From JAMZMI01 sp049115715 (GTDB lineage: Bacteria; Bacteroidota; Bacteroidia; Cytophagales; Cyclobacteriaceae), in NCBI GenBank assembly GCA_049115715.1, contig JAGDZQ010000025.1, positions 186,001 through 250,000 of the forward strand: 64,000 nt of DNA, in the 5' to 3' direction. A program made the position numbers and the translations under genes. The notes below the pieces were generated by a model. That model was not told the origin of the DNA and did no database searches. It worked only from the letters and a program-made list of their open reading frames with translations. Shown here piece by piece: positions 8,498-17,462 of the stretch. The first letter of the stretch is position 1; each line of letters opens with the position of its first letter.

Positions 8498-9127
8498 TTA
8501 CTTGTACAAAATTGGTTCTGTAGTAAGATGAGATGATTCATTGAAAACCTCCACGGAGAACAACTTCCCAGTATAGTTAATTACATATAAGCCAGTATTG
8601 GTATGTGGAAAACTATCCATTTGTGATAGAGGATAATTGAGCAGCCAGGTAAGTAAAATACGCATAGCTCTTCCATGTGTACAAATAAGGATCGTTTCTG
8701 AGTTGTCCTTCAGTATGTAATCCATTGCTCGCTTTTGTCGCTCCACAACTTCAGCAGGACTTTCGCCTCCTGATATCTTAGCATCGATTTCTCCATTGGC
8801 CCATCTGTCTGTCGTTTGTTGATAGAGTGTGGAAGTCTCTGGAGTAAAAGCAACCCCTTCTTGATCCCCCCAACTAATCTCTTCAAGACCATCAACGATT
8901 TCATATGGTTTCCCGTCATCAATGAACCTCTGGATAGTTTCTTTGGTTCTTTTCAGTCGTGATATAAATATCTTATCAAATGCTACATCCTTGTATTTAT
9001 TATAAAAATCGGATGCTTGTAAAAGCCCCGTATCGTTCAAAGGAGCGTCAATACCAGAGCCTTGTACCATTCGAAGCTTGTTATACTCCGTTTCGCCATG
9101 CCGGATAATGTATATTTTTTTATTCAT
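8498..9127 (-). CDS. Histidine phosphatase family protein (phosphoglycerate-mutase-like)
   Basis: 209 residues. The phospho-acceptor motif IRHGETEYN is at residues 8-16 (His10), and the second catalytic His is in ILICTHGRAMRILL near residue 150. This is the two-His active site of the dPGM/cobC/SixA superfamily. Substrates in this family range from phosphoglycerate to alpha-ribazole phosphate and phosphoproteins; nothing in the window decides between them. First gene of a two-gene leftward unit with the MBL hydrolase. Confidence 0.85.
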   Translation of the reverse strand: MNKKIYIIRHGETEYNKLRMVQGSGIDAPLNDTGLLQASDFYNKYKDVAFDKIFISRLKRTKETIQRFIDDGKPYEIVDGLEEISWGDQEGVAFTPETSTLYQQTTDRWANGEIDAKISGGESPAEVVERQKRAMDYILKDNSETILICTHGRAMRILLTWLLNYPLSQMDSFPHTNTGLYVINYTGKLFSVEVFNESSHLTTEPILYK

Positions 9128-9147
9128 ATCAAGATTTAATCCAACTC

Positions 9148-9181
9148 CAAACTTAGGATTTCCTTACGAATTGAGGTCAAC
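9148..9181 (-). promoter_or_regulatory. Candidate promoter for the phosphatase/MBL pair
   Basis: On the minus strand TAAGTTTG (9155-9148) matches the Bacteroidota -7 consensus TAnnTTTG, and GTTG (9181-9178) lies 22 bases upstream as a -33 box. The -7 element ends 20 bases before the ATG at 9127. Confidence 0.5.
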
Positions 9182-9243
9182 ATTATTTCAATAGTATGAC
9201 TCAATATTGGTAATTTCGGGCAAGCGAAAGTGTTCACGTAGAT

Positions 9244-9672
9244 ATGCACAAACCAATTTTCCCGGAAAACATCGATCTTAATGTTCTGAATAGCATGGGT
9301 AAGGGCTCCATGGTTGAGTTTCTCTCCATTGAATACATAGAAATAAACAGCTACTATTTGAGGGCAAAAATGCCTGTAAATGAGAAAACAAGACAGCCTT
9401 TTGGCTTGTTACATGGAGGCGCATCCGTTGTTCTAGCTGAGACTCTTGGAAGCATATCGTCTAATCTGGTGATTGATCAAAACAAAATTGCTGTAGGTCT
9501 GGAAATCAATGCTAATCATCTGAGAAGCGTCAAAGAGGGTTTTGTTTATGGTAAAGCATCGCCCATCCATATAGGTAGAAGTACCCACGTCTGGACCATC
9601 GAAATTTCTGATGAACAAGACAATCTGGTTTGCATCAGTCGATTGACTGTTTCGATAATTGACAAAAAGTGA
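9244..9672 (+). CDS. menI: Hotdog thioesterase, probable DHNA-CoA hydrolase
   Basis: 142 residues of the PaaI/YbgC-like hotdog fold; the motif FGLLHGGASVVLAETLG (residues 53-69) carries the catalytic-site His57-Gly-Gly and Glu66. It is the first gene of a tight operon with isochorismate synthase (3-base gap), menD and menB, so the best inference is hydrolysis of 1,4-dihydroxy-2-naphthoyl-CoA, the step after MenB. Family assignment comes from the sequence; the specific substrate comes from context only. A weak -7-like element TAATTTCG lies at 9211-9218. Confidence 0.8.
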   Translation: MHKPIFPENIDLNVLNSMGKGSMVEFLSIEYIEINSYYLRAKMPVNEKTRQPFGLLHGGASVVLAETLGSISSNLVIDQNKIAVGLEINANHLRSVKEGFVYGKASPIHIGRSTHVWTIEISDEQDNLVCISRLTVSIIDKK

Positions 9673-9675
9673 TAA

Positions 9676-10872
9676 ATGGAAATAGTCAACTCTATAGAAC
9701 ATTTAGCCAAAGAGCCTGAAAGGCTTATCAAAAAATTGATTCCTACCGGATATCCATTTGCACTTTGGAGAAGTCCAAATAGCGAAAAGGCTTTTCTGAT
9801 GATTGACATCATAAGTAAATCATCAAACCAAATTCGTCCCGATGAATGGTCAATAGAAAATACTTCTGAGTGTTTCGTAATTAATAATTATAGCGATTCT
9901 CATCCCCCTACTCCTCAAGTAATCAGGGGAAATTTGATTCTCACTATTGAAGACAAAGATGTTCAGCTCAGCATAGATCCTAAGGCCTCTTCTTCAGATC
10001 TCGAATCATTCATGACTCATCTTAATAAAAGTGAAATTGAAAGCGTCGAAAGTAATGATGCTGTTTTAAAAGAGTCTTCTGATTTTGAGGAGAGTGTAAA
10101 AAAAGCCATTGATACTATAAATGAAAGTGATCTCCAGAAAGTGGTTCTGAGTCGCTTTAAAGATTTTGATGTGGCAAGAGGGTTTAAGGCGTTTCGCTTT
10201 TTTAGAAAGATTTCAGCCAATTACCCAAATGCCTTTTGCTACATTGTTTCTTCATCAAATAATGGAGTATGGATAGGTGCAACTCCCGAGAGGCTCCTTA
10301 CCATTAGAGAAGAGAAAAACTTTACCACAGATGCACTCGCTGGCACACAAAAGATTCAAGACAACACTAGTCTTGCCAACATCGCCTGGACTCAAAAAGA
10401 AATAGAGGAACAAGCAATGGTGAGTAGATATATTATTGACTGCTTCAAAAAAATAAGGCTTAGAGAATTTGAAGAACACGGACCTAAAACGGCAAAAGCA
10501 GGAAATCTGGCTCATTTAAAAACATCCTTTAAAGTAGATATGAAAGCAACTAATACTCCGGATCTAGGAAGTATTATGCTCGATTTACTTCATCCTACTT
10601 CAGCCGTATGTGGATTTCCAAGAGCGATGGCAAATCAGTTTATTAAAGAGAATGAGCAATTTGACAGAGAATTGTTCACAGGCTTCCTGGGACCTGTTAA
10701 TTTCCAAAAGGAAACGCTTCTCTATGTAAACTTAAGATGCATGAAAGTTGAAGGAAACAAAGTTCGCCTTTTTGCCGGTGCAGGTATCACGGCAGACTCT
10801 GATCCTAAGAAAGAGTTTGAAGAAACTCAACACAAAATGGGCACGCTACTCTCGGTACTGGAAACTGAATGA
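9676..10872 (+). CDS. menF: Isochorismate synthase
   Basis: 398 residues, a chorismate-binding enzyme. It converts chorismate to isochorismate, the entry to menaquinone synthesis. Recognisable blocks are WIGATPERLL (about residue 197), DALAGTQ (about 218), and the C-terminal LLHPTSAVCGFPR, ELFTGFLGPV and RLFAGAGIT with ADSDPKKEFEET. The N-terminal part is divergent, as usual for this family. Anthranilate synthase is less likely because of the menD/menB neighbourhood. The stop overlaps the menD start by 4 bases (ATGA). Confidence 0.9.
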   Translation: MEIVNSIEHLAKEPERLIKKLIPTGYPFALWRSPNSEKAFLMIDIISKSSNQIRPDEWSIENTSECFVINNYSDSHPPTPQVIRGNLILTIEDKDVQLSIDPKASSSDLESFMTHLNKSEIESVESNDAVLKESSDFEESVKKAIDTINESDLQKVVLSRFKDFDVARGFKAFRFFRKISANYPNAFCYIVSSSNNGVWIGATPERLLTIREEKNFTTDALAGTQKIQDNTSLANIAWTQKEIEEQAMVSRYIIDCFKKIRLREFEEHGPKTAKAGNLAHLKTSFKVDMKATNTPDLGSIMLDLLHPTSAVCGFPRAMANQFIKENEQFDRELFTGFLGPVNFQKETLLYVNLRCMKVEGNKVRLFAGAGITADSDPKKEFEETQHKMGTLLSVLETE

Positions 10873-12569
10873 ATAAAACTATTTACAATATATCGCAGTT
10901 TTTCGTTCAGAAGGGAATCAAGAGGATAGTGATGTCTCCAGGATCACGAAACGCTCCTTTGAGTATCTCGTTTTCACGCAATCCTCAAGTAGAAACTTTC
11001 AATGTGGTTGATGAACGATCCGCAGGTTTTATCGCCTTGGGTATGGCTATAAAATCCAAGAAACCTGTAGCATTGAGCTGCACCTCAGGGTCAGCTTTAT
11101 TGAACTACTCACCTGCAGTTTCAGAAGCATATTATCAGCAAATTCCATTAATCATTATTTCTGCAGACAGACCTCAGGAATGGCTTAATCAGAGAGATGG
11201 GCAAACAATCAATCAAAATGGAGCACTATCCAATTTTGTGAAGTCTACATTCACTCTGCCGTCAGATTTGAGCCATGAGGATGCAATCTGGGAGTTTGAA
11301 CGGAAAATCAATGAAGCAATAAACTTATCTGTGTCTGCTCCTGCCGGACCTGTCCATATCAATGTTCCATTTAGAGAACCTTTTTACCCTTCGAAAAATG
11401 AAGCATTTAGCTTTGAAAAAGTAAGATTGATAGAGCAACCTGCTCTTTCACACGACATAGATCTTTCGTCTTTAGCCCCTAGATGGGCGGGGTTTAAAAA
11501 GAGGTTAATTGTCGTGGGACAGGAGCCTGAAAATAAGGCTTTGAATGAGTTCATTGAGCGATTAGCAAATATTCCGGTCGTAGCTGATGTTATTAGCAAC
11601 ATTCAATCAGGTTCTGCAATTAGAACTCATGATCTGTTTTTGGCAAATCTGAATGAAGATCAATCGGAAAGTTTAAGACCAGAGTTGTTAATCACAACAG
11701 GAAAATCTGTCATATCTAAGAATCTTAAAATCTTTCTTAGAAAATACACGCCTTTAGAACACTGGCATTTTGAGGATACAGATCAGGTTGCTGACACTTT
11801 CAAATCACTTACGCACCATTTTAGGGCACCCCTTGAGCAACTTTTGAATGACATTGTCCGGAATCCATCACAAGATGATTTCAGTGAACAAGTAGAGCGA
11901 AATTATAACCAGAACTGGAACATACTTGAATCGAAAACCAGAGCAAGTATTAGTTCCGAAATACCTAAACAGGCATTCTCTGAAGTCTCTTCTTTTCATA
12001 CGACAATTGGCTCGCTCCCTTCAGGAATTGATTTGCATTTGGCCAATAGTATGGCCGTTCGGTATGTTAATTTTTTCCAACAGGAGCTTAAAGATGCGGA
12101 GGTTTTCGCCAACAGGGGCACTAGCGGAATAGACGGATCCAATGGGGCTGCAGTTGGCAATGCCATCATTGGTGAAAAACCAGTCGTATTACTGACAGGA
12201 GACCTTAGTTTCTTCTACGACAGGAATGCCTTCTTTCATAATCATAAGTATAACAATCTAAAAATCATCGTCTTCAACAATCAAGGTGGCGGCATCTTTC
12301 GACTCATAAAGGGTCCCTCCGACTTACCTGAATTGGAGCAGCATTTTGAAACAAGGCATAATCATAGCGCCAGCTTCACAGCTGCTGAATATGGCTTTGA
12401 TTATTATAAATCGACAGACAAAGCATCTCTGACAGATGCATTAAACAAAATATTTACAGATGATAAAACACCGAAACTTCTTGAGGTGTTTACTGAACCA
12501 GAAACAAATTCAGAATGCTTCAAATCAATGAAGCAGACTATTTTTGAAGCAATAAATAATATACAATGA
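10869..12569 (+). CDS. menD: 2-succinyl-5-enolpyruvyl-6-hydroxy-3-cyclohexene-1-carboxylate synthase
   Basis: 566 residues, a thiamine-diphosphate enzyme that joins isochorismate and 2-oxoglutarate. The N-terminal MSPGSRNAPLSISF (about 22-35), the SCTSGSALLNYSPAV block with the conserved glutamate in SEAYYQ, and the C-terminal TPP/Mg region starting at TGDLSFFYDRNAF and continuing into IIVFNNQGGGIFRLI are all present. Cytoplasmic. It overlaps menF and menB by 4 bases each, so translation of the three is coupled. Confidence 0.95.
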   Translation: MNKTIYNISQFFVQKGIKRIVMSPGSRNAPLSISFSRNPQVETFNVVDERSAGFIALGMAIKSKKPVALSCTSGSALLNYSPAVSEAYYQQIPLIIISADRPQEWLNQRDGQTINQNGALSNFVKSTFTLPSDLSHEDAIWEFERKINEAINLSVSAPAGPVHINVPFREPFYPSKNEAFSFEKVRLIEQPALSHDIDLSSLAPRWAGFKKRLIVVGQEPENKALNEFIERLANIPVVADVISNIQSGSAIRTHDLFLANLNEDQSESLRPELLITTGKSVISKNLKIFLRKYTPLEHWHFEDTDQVADTFKSLTHHFRAPLEQLLNDIVRNPSQDDFSEQVERNYNQNWNILESKTRASISSEIPKQAFSEVSSFHTTIGSLPSGIDLHLANSMAVRYVNFFQQELKDAEVFANRGTSGIDGSNGAAVGNAIIGEKPVVLLTGDLSFFYDRNAFFHNHKYNNLKIIVFNNQGGGIFRLIKGPSDLPELEQHFETRHNHSASFTAAEYGFDYYKSTDKASLTDALNKIFTDDKTPKLLEVFTEPETNSECFKSMKQTIFEAINNIQ

Positions 12570-13393
12570 CAAAGCCAATATTTGACTGGAAGCCTATTAA
12601 AGAGTACGAGGATATCAAATTTGAATTCTTTGAAGGCATAGCAAAAATTACAATCAACCGACCTCAAGTTTACAACGCCTTCAGTCCTGATACTAATAAG
12701 GAAATGATCGAAGCAATGGATATTGCTCGAGAAATGGAGGATGTAGGTGTAGTGGTATTAACAGGAGAAGGAGACAAAGCTTTTTGTTCGGGAGGTGATC
12801 AAAATGTAAAAGGTGTTGGAGGGTATATTGGAACAGATGGTGTTCCAAGATTAAACGTTCTCGATCTTCATAAGAGAATACGGGAAATACCTAAACCTGT
12901 CGTCGCTATGGTAAACGGATACGCTATCGGTGGTGGGCACGTTCTTCACGTAGTTTGCGATTTAACGATAGCATCTGACAATGCAAAGTTTGGGCAGACA
13001 GGCCCAAAAGTCGGAAGTTTTGATGCTGGGTTTGGCTCCTCCTACCTCGCCAGGCACGTAGGTCAGAAAAAAGCAAGAGAGATTTGGTTCTTATGCCAAC
13101 AGTATACTGCAAAGGAGGCTGAAGAAATGGGTATGGTCAATAAAGTTGTTCCTCTGGAAGAACTAGAGGCGACCACTGTAGAATGGTGCAGAATTATGCA
13201 GCAGAGAAGTCCGATGGCACTAAGAATGATTAAGAGAGGATTAAACGCAGAGCTGGATGGCCAAAGAGGGTTAATGGAATTGGCAGGAGATGCTACACTC
13301 ATGTTTTATCTAATGGAAGAAGCACAGGAAGGAAAAAATGCCTTCTTAGAAAAGCGAGATCCAGACTTTAAAAAATTCCCTAAGTTTCCATAA
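12566..13393 (+). CDS. menB: 1,4-dihydroxy-2-naphthoyl-CoA synthase
   Basis: 275 residues of the crotonase superfamily. It cyclises O-succinylbenzoyl-CoA to DHNA-CoA. Diagnostic stretches: FCSGGDQNVKGVGGYIG (the oxyanion-hole and active-site loop), YAIGGGHVLHVVCDLTIA and GQTGPKVGSFDAGFGSSYLA. The length is typical. It is the last gene of the rightward block; the convergent FecR-like gene ends 44 bases further on, and no clear terminator hairpin is visible between them. Confidence 0.95.
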   Translation: MTKPIFDWKPIKEYEDIKFEFFEGIAKITINRPQVYNAFSPDTNKEMIEAMDIAREMEDVGVVVLTGEGDKAFCSGGDQNVKGVGGYIGTDGVPRLNVLDLHKRIREIPKPVVAMVNGYAIGGGHVLHVVCDLTIASDNAKFGQTGPKVGSFDAGFGSSYLARHVGQKKAREIWFLCQQYTAKEAEEMGMVNKVVPLEELEATTVEWCRIMQQRSPMALRMIKRGLNAELDGQRGLMELAGDATLMFYLMEEAQEGKNAFLEKRDPDFKKFPKFP

Positions 13394-13437
13394 AAGAAAA
13401 TGTAGTCTAGGTTATTGAAAGAACTTTCAGCGCTATC

Positions 13438-14391
13438 CTATTGGCAGCCTTGCCCTGAAAAGGACAACACTCCGCTATCTATAGAGGACTTGATATTGAA
13501 AGTGGCTTCAATAATTTTTGAGACTTCCAAAATATTCTTTTCGTTAAAAGTAGCTGTCAACTGGCAGCTACCTAAACGTTTTTCATCAAAATCAACAGAA
13601 ATTTCATACACATCCTCCAAGACTGAAAAGACCTCTTGAAGTGATGATTTCTTAAATTCAATTTTGTGTGTTTTCCATGCCAGATAGTTCATATCCTTAA
13701 GTTCTGTCTTTTCGATTTCAGAAGCTCCTACTTTCAATCTAGCACGCTCGCCTTTGCTTAATTCAACCTCATTTGCCATATCTCTCGCAGCAAAAGCCAC
13801 AAGACCTGATTCCACCATTACTTCTGCTTGGCTAACTTCAGAATCCGCATTAACTACAAAAGAAGTTCCCAAAACACGTACGGTTGCACTGCTGGTTTCG
13901 ATTAAAAATGGTCTTGATTCATCTCGCTTGACATTGAAATATGCTTTGCCATCCAATCTCACTTTCCTTACATCTCCAAACTCAACTACCTCTAGCTGAG
14001 CATCATCATGCAAAACGACCTCCGTCCCATCTTCAAGAGTACGAGATTCAATGGCCACAAAGTCTGGCAGTTCAGAGCTGCCACTATTGGACTGATAAAT
14101 CGTGAATACGATACCCAAAAGAATAAGAAGTGAAGCGGCAAATTTGAACAAGCCAGTTTGCCATATCGGAATAACCTTCACATCATCTATTTGATGTGTA
14201 GACTCATCTTCTAAAATAGAATTTAGTAGTGAGGTATTTGCTGATTCTGGCTGAATACTATCCAACCAAACCTGCTTGTATTCAAGAAATGCCCTACTGT
14301 TTTCTTCAGATGCACTCCTCCATTTTAATACCTCTTCCTGCTCTCTCTTAGAAGCTTCACCAGAAAAATATTTTGCTAGTATCTCTTCCAT
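13438..14391 (-). CDS. FecR-family anti-sigma factor
   Basis: 317 residues. An N-terminal cytoplasmic helical part (about 1-75) is followed by one transmembrane segment (FKFAASLLILLGIVFTIYQ, about 82-100), a periplasmic FecR domain (about 113-210, RTLEDGTEVVLHDDA to ARLKVG) and a C-terminal DUF4974-like domain (about 243-312). In Fec-type systems this protein holds its ECF sigma factor at the membrane and releases it on contact with an outer-membrane transducer. It is the third gene of a leftward operon, 53 bases after the STN-domain protein. The usual order is sigma, anti-sigma, receptor; here the anti-sigma gene is last. Confidence 0.9.
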   Translation of the reverse strand: MEEILAKYFSGEASKREQEEVLKWRSASEENSRAFLEYKQVWLDSIQPESANTSLLNSILEDESTHQIDDVKVIPIWQTGLFKFAASLLILLGIVFTIYQSNSGSSELPDFVAIESRTLEDGTEVVLHDDAQLEVVEFGDVRKVRLDGKAYFNVKRDESRPFLIETSSATVRVLGTSFVVNADSEVSQAEVMVESGLVAFAARDMANEVELSKGERARLKVGASEIEKTELKDMNYLAWKTHKIEFKKSSLQEVFSVLEDVYEISVDFDEKRLGSCQLTATFNEKNILEVSKIIEATFNIKSSIDSGVLSFSGQGCQ

Positions 14392-14444
14392 TTGTATATG
14401 CTTAATTTGTCAACAAACATGTTTAATCATCCCCTTATTCCAAT

Positions 14445-15857
14445 TCAAAAATTATCATTCTTTGGATCATAATCTATTGGCATTAGATCTCCTAAACGCT
14501 CCCATGACCAATATCCAAATGAAACAATGGATAAGCGGTCTTCGATTTTCCCATTTTGATCAACCAAAATTTCACCAGATTTCAGCTTGATAAATGATTT
14601 TTGTGGGCCAGGAGCTCTACTAGATTGCTCTTCGAAAGTCACCACATCTTGCGAGTCTTGTACAACCTTTAAGTTTTCATCTAAATAAGAGTTATTTCCG
14701 GCCTCTTTATAATATTCTACATATAGGTAATTGTCAAACGATAAGACCCAGCTCTTCCCTCCTTTTTGCTGTTTGATCAATTCTCGGCTCTTAACTTGTC
14801 TTAGCTCATCTCTCAGATTGTTTACGGTGGCCATTCTGTATCCGTCTTTTTTGAGATTATCATTGACCAGAGACTTTAAGAAATGAATCATAGATCCTTT
14901 ATAAGCTAGCATGCGACTTTTCTTCCACCTTTTTCTTTGTTTTCTGGATTCGGGTTGCATCGTTTCGTAACGTGCTTGACCATGAAAATTTATCACATCA
15001 CCTTGCTTATTGAAATAGTCAAGATCCAAAATAATTTGATACCCCAAAGCATAGTTGTTTATGACGAGTGGCTCATCAGAAATAACGTGAAGAAAATCCT
15101 TGGATTCACTGTAAGTGTATTCTAAAATATCAGGGTTTTCAATTTCACAGTACAAAGAGTTTTGAGAGGTTCCTAAAAGCTCTCTACTGAATGTTTTGAA
15201 GTGTCGGGAGCGTTCAGACTGCTTATTCACAAGCGGTTCTGATATTACCTCTATCCCTTTGAGTGTCTCAACTCGCTGTTCCATGAACGCATTTACAGTC
15301 ATGGTCTTATCGACATCAGCCAAAAGATTATGCGAATTGGTCAGATATCCGATATGCGAAAACACAATGATGTAATTCCCAGGCTCAATATTGGCAATTC
15401 TATAGTTTCCATTTTTGTCGGTGGTTGTTCCAATCGTACTTCCTTGAATATAGACATTAGCTCCCTCAACTGGTTTTTTCGTATCGGACTCCCTTACCCA
15501 ACCGGCTATGGAAATCTTCCTTACAGGCTCTACAATCTCAGCTCCTCTCTTTGATTGTCTTACTACAATTTGATCTTGTATTTTGACGTACTCCAGCCCT
15601 GTTCCAACAAATAAGATATTAAGGAGGTCATCTATTTTTACATTATTCCTCTTATAGGAGTATAAACTCCCTGGAGGAACTACGTTTGAATTATAGGAAA
15701 AGTCGTAGCTGGATTTGAATGAGATAGAATCAAAGATTATTTCTAACGGAAGGTTCTTAAAATTGACATCTATTGTGTCCTTCAATTGAGAAAAAGTAGT
15801 TGTTGGAATCCAAAAGATCACCAAAAGGGTCATATGAAAACCGAGTTTCCTAATCAT
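14445..15857 (-). CDS. STN / CarboxypepD_reg-like protein without TonB-dependent barrel
   Basis: 470 residues. A signal peptide (about 1-23) leads into a secretin/TonB short N-terminal (STN) domain (about 31-101, with VNFKNLPLEIIFDSISFKS), then a carboxypeptidase-regulatory-like beta-sandwich (about 115-205, GANVYIQGSTIGTTTDKNGN) and about 260 residues of unassigned sequence beginning near KTFSRELLGTSQN. In SusC/FecA-like transducers an STN domain precedes a plug and a 22-strand barrel; here neither is present, and the protein is about half to a third of that length. It overlaps the sigma gene by 4 bases (ATGA) and precedes the FecR gene. The STN domain is the part that contacts FecR in known systems, so a signalling role is inferred. 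Confidence 0.75.
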   Translation of the reverse strand: MIRKLGFHMTLLVIFWIPTTTFSQLKDTIDVNFKNLPLEIIFDSISFKSSYDFSYNSNVVPPGSLYSYKRNNVKIDDLLNILFVGTGLEYVKIQDQIVVRQSKRGAEIVEPVRKISIAGWVRESDTKKPVEGANVYIQGSTIGTTTDKNGNYRIANIEPGNYIIVFSHIGYLTNSHNLLADVDKTMTVNAFMEQRVETLKGIEVISEPLVNKQSERSRHFKTFSRELLGTSQNSLYCEIENPDILEYTYSESKDFLHVISDEPLVINNYALGYQIILDLDYFNKQGDVINFHGQARYETMQPESRKQRKRWKKSRMLAYKGSMIHFLKSLVNDNLKKDGYRMATVNNLRDELRQVKSRELIKQQKGGKSWVLSFDNYLYVEYYKEAGNNSYLDENLKVVQDSQDVVTFEEQSSRAPGPQKSFIKLKSGEILVDQNGKIEDRLSIVSFGYWSWERLGDLMPIDYDPKNDNF

Positions 15858-16399
15858 CTCTTGAACTCTTTCAATTTTTCTCTCAAAACTTTTAAAGCTT
15901 TTCCCATTTGCACCTCAACTGTTTTAATCGATATCTCTAAATGATCCGCTATTTCCTGATATTTGAGTCCTTCTAGCCTGCTTAGTTTAAAAATCTCGCT
16001 GCATCTAGGAGGAAGATTATCTATCTCATCAAAGATCCGCTTTTGAAGTCCATCCGTGTTTACCTTTTCTTCATAAGCATCGTACCCCTCTTCCATGTAG
16101 CCTATAACATACTGCTTATAAGAGTCCTTTACTTTTGCATGCTTAAGGTAATTAAGGCAAGTATTGTGAACTGATCGATATAAATAGCTTTTGATGGACG
16201 AATCCGGAGCTAAGCGGTCACATTTCTCCCAAAATTTCACAAAAACTTCTTGCACTGCCTCATCTGCTTCTTCGGTTGAATCTACAAATCTCATTGAGTA
16301 CGATTTTAATAAACCGTAGTATTGATTAAAGACGAGTTCAAAGGCAAGTTTATCTTTGCTTCTAAGGCGTTCTACAAGGAGCGTATCTGGATCTTGCAA
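15854..16399 (-). CDS. ECF RNA polymerase sigma factor (FecI-like), TTG start
   Basis: 181 residues with sigma region 2 (LVFNQYYGLLKSYSMRFVDS, then EADEAVQEVFVKFWEKC) and region 4 (IDNLPPRCSEIFKLSRLEG and YQEIADHLEISIKTVEVQM). This matches the Bacteroidota FecI-like sigma-70 family. The start must be TTG at 16399-16397: a TAA lies directly before it in frame and the next ATG would delete half of region 2. Only 13 bases separate it from the ATG of the divergent menE. First gene of the sigma / STN protein / FecR operon. Confidence 0.9.
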   Translation of the reverse strand: MQDPDTLLVERLRSKDKLAFELVFNQYYGLLKSYSMRFVDSTEEADEAVQEVFVKFWEKCDRLAPDSSIKSYLYRSVHNTCLNYLKHAKVKDSYKQYVIGYMEEGYDAYEEKVNTDGLQKRIFDEIDNLPPRCSEIFKLSRLEGLKYQEIADHLEISIKTVEVQMGKALKVLREKLKEFKR

Positions 16400-16412
16400 T
16401 TACTTTGTAATT

Positions 16413-17462
16413 ATGCTAACTATCAATGGGAAAACTACTAGCTACATCGAACTAGCTAGCAGTAAAATAAATGAAAAATATGATTCTGATTTCGAAAAAC
16501 GAGTAATAGAGGTAATAAAAAAATGGAATAATGGAGATAAAGAATTTGCATTTGAAAGTTCTGGCTCTACCGGGGAAAAGAATAAAATTCAACTTTCCAG
16601 AGATATAATGGAATACAGTGCCAAGTGCACGTTGGAAAAACTTGATCCTAAAAACAATTTCAAATCCAGCCTTATAGCAATTAATCCGAACTACATTGGA
16701 GGGACAATGGCAATCATCCGTGCCCTAATCGGGAAACACAATATTGAGTTTATAGAGCCTAAATCCAATCCTTTGGCAAAGACCAGCGAGCAAACTTATG
16801 ACTTGGTATCGATGGTTCCATTGCAAATTCAAAGCATCTTGGATGCTGATCCACGTCTGTTTGAAAAAGTAAAAAACGTAATAATTGGTGGTGCCGATTT
16901 ACAGAAGAAGTACATCGATCAAATCAAGCAGATAGAGAGAACAGATTTCTACCACAGCTATGGAATGACTGAGACTGCTTCTCATATCGCTCTTAAGAAT
17001 TTGAAATACGAAACAGTTTTTGAAACCCTTGGAGATGTAGTGATCAAATCAGACAAAAATAGCTGCCTTAGCATTTCTGGGACGATTACGAACAACATTC
17101 TAGTGAAGACAACAGATATAGTTGAAATCATAGACGAATCACGCTTCAAGTGGATTGGAAGAGCAGATAATGTGATCAATACAGGAGGAGTAAAAGTTTT
17201 TCCGGAAGAAGTTGAATCCAAACTGGCAAATCAAATACCATTTCCTTTCTTTGTAGCAGGACTACCTGATGAAAGATTGGGGGAAAGAGTTGTTTTGATT
17301 ATTGAATCGGATAAAAACCAGCTTCTTGATGATCTTAATTTCGAAGAAGTAAGCAAGTACGCAATCCCTAAATCCACAATCAACTTATCGTCATTCGTAT
17401 ACACGGAAACGAGTAAAATAAACAGATCATTAACGTTAAAAAAAATCCTAGGTGAAGATTAA
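16413..17462 (+). CDS. menE: O-succinylbenzoate-CoA ligase (AMP-forming)
   Basis: 349 residues of the ANL adenylate-forming superfamily. It activates O-succinylbenzoate to its CoA thioester. The P-loop SSGSTGEKNK is at 49-58, the A5 motif is HSYGMTETASH (about 192), and the hinge/A8 region is WIGRADNVINTGGVKVFPEE. It is shorter than E. coli MenE (about 450), but a compact form is common in Bacteroidota. A longer frame from 16356 would run into the sigma factor coding region; ATG 16413 gives a natural N-terminus. It is separated from menB by the opposite-strand sigma operon. Confidence 0.88.
   Translation: MLTINGKTTSYIELASSKINEKYDSDFEKRVIEVIKKWNNGDKEFAFESSGSTGEKNKIQLSRDIMEYSAKCTLEKLDPKNNFKSSLIAINPNYIGGTMAIIRALIGKHNIEFIEPKSNPLAKTSEQTYDLVSMVPLQIQSILDADPRLFEKVKNVIIGGADLQKKYIDQIKQIERTDFYHSYGMTETASHIALKNLKYETVFETLGDVVIKSDKNSCLSISGTITNNILVKTTDIVEIIDESRFKWIGRADNVINTGGVKVFPEEVESKLANQIPFPFFVAGLPDERLGERVVLIIESDKNQLLDDLNFEEVSKYAIPKSTINLSSFVYTETSKINRSLTLKKILGED

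Noticed and set aside
13394..13437. GAAAG-AA-CTTTC inverted repeat between menB and the FecR gene as a terminator
   Set aside because: Loop of only two bases and no T tract; not convincing as a terminator.
13438..16399. The sigma operon as a transposon insertion into the men operon
   Set aside because: No terminal repeats, target duplications or transposase are visible, so I only note the split and do not call it mobile.
16356..16412. Longer N-terminus for menE from 16356
   Set aside because: It would overlap the start of the divergent sigma gene and adds an Arg-rich stretch not seen in adenylate-forming enzymes; ATG 16413 is preferred.
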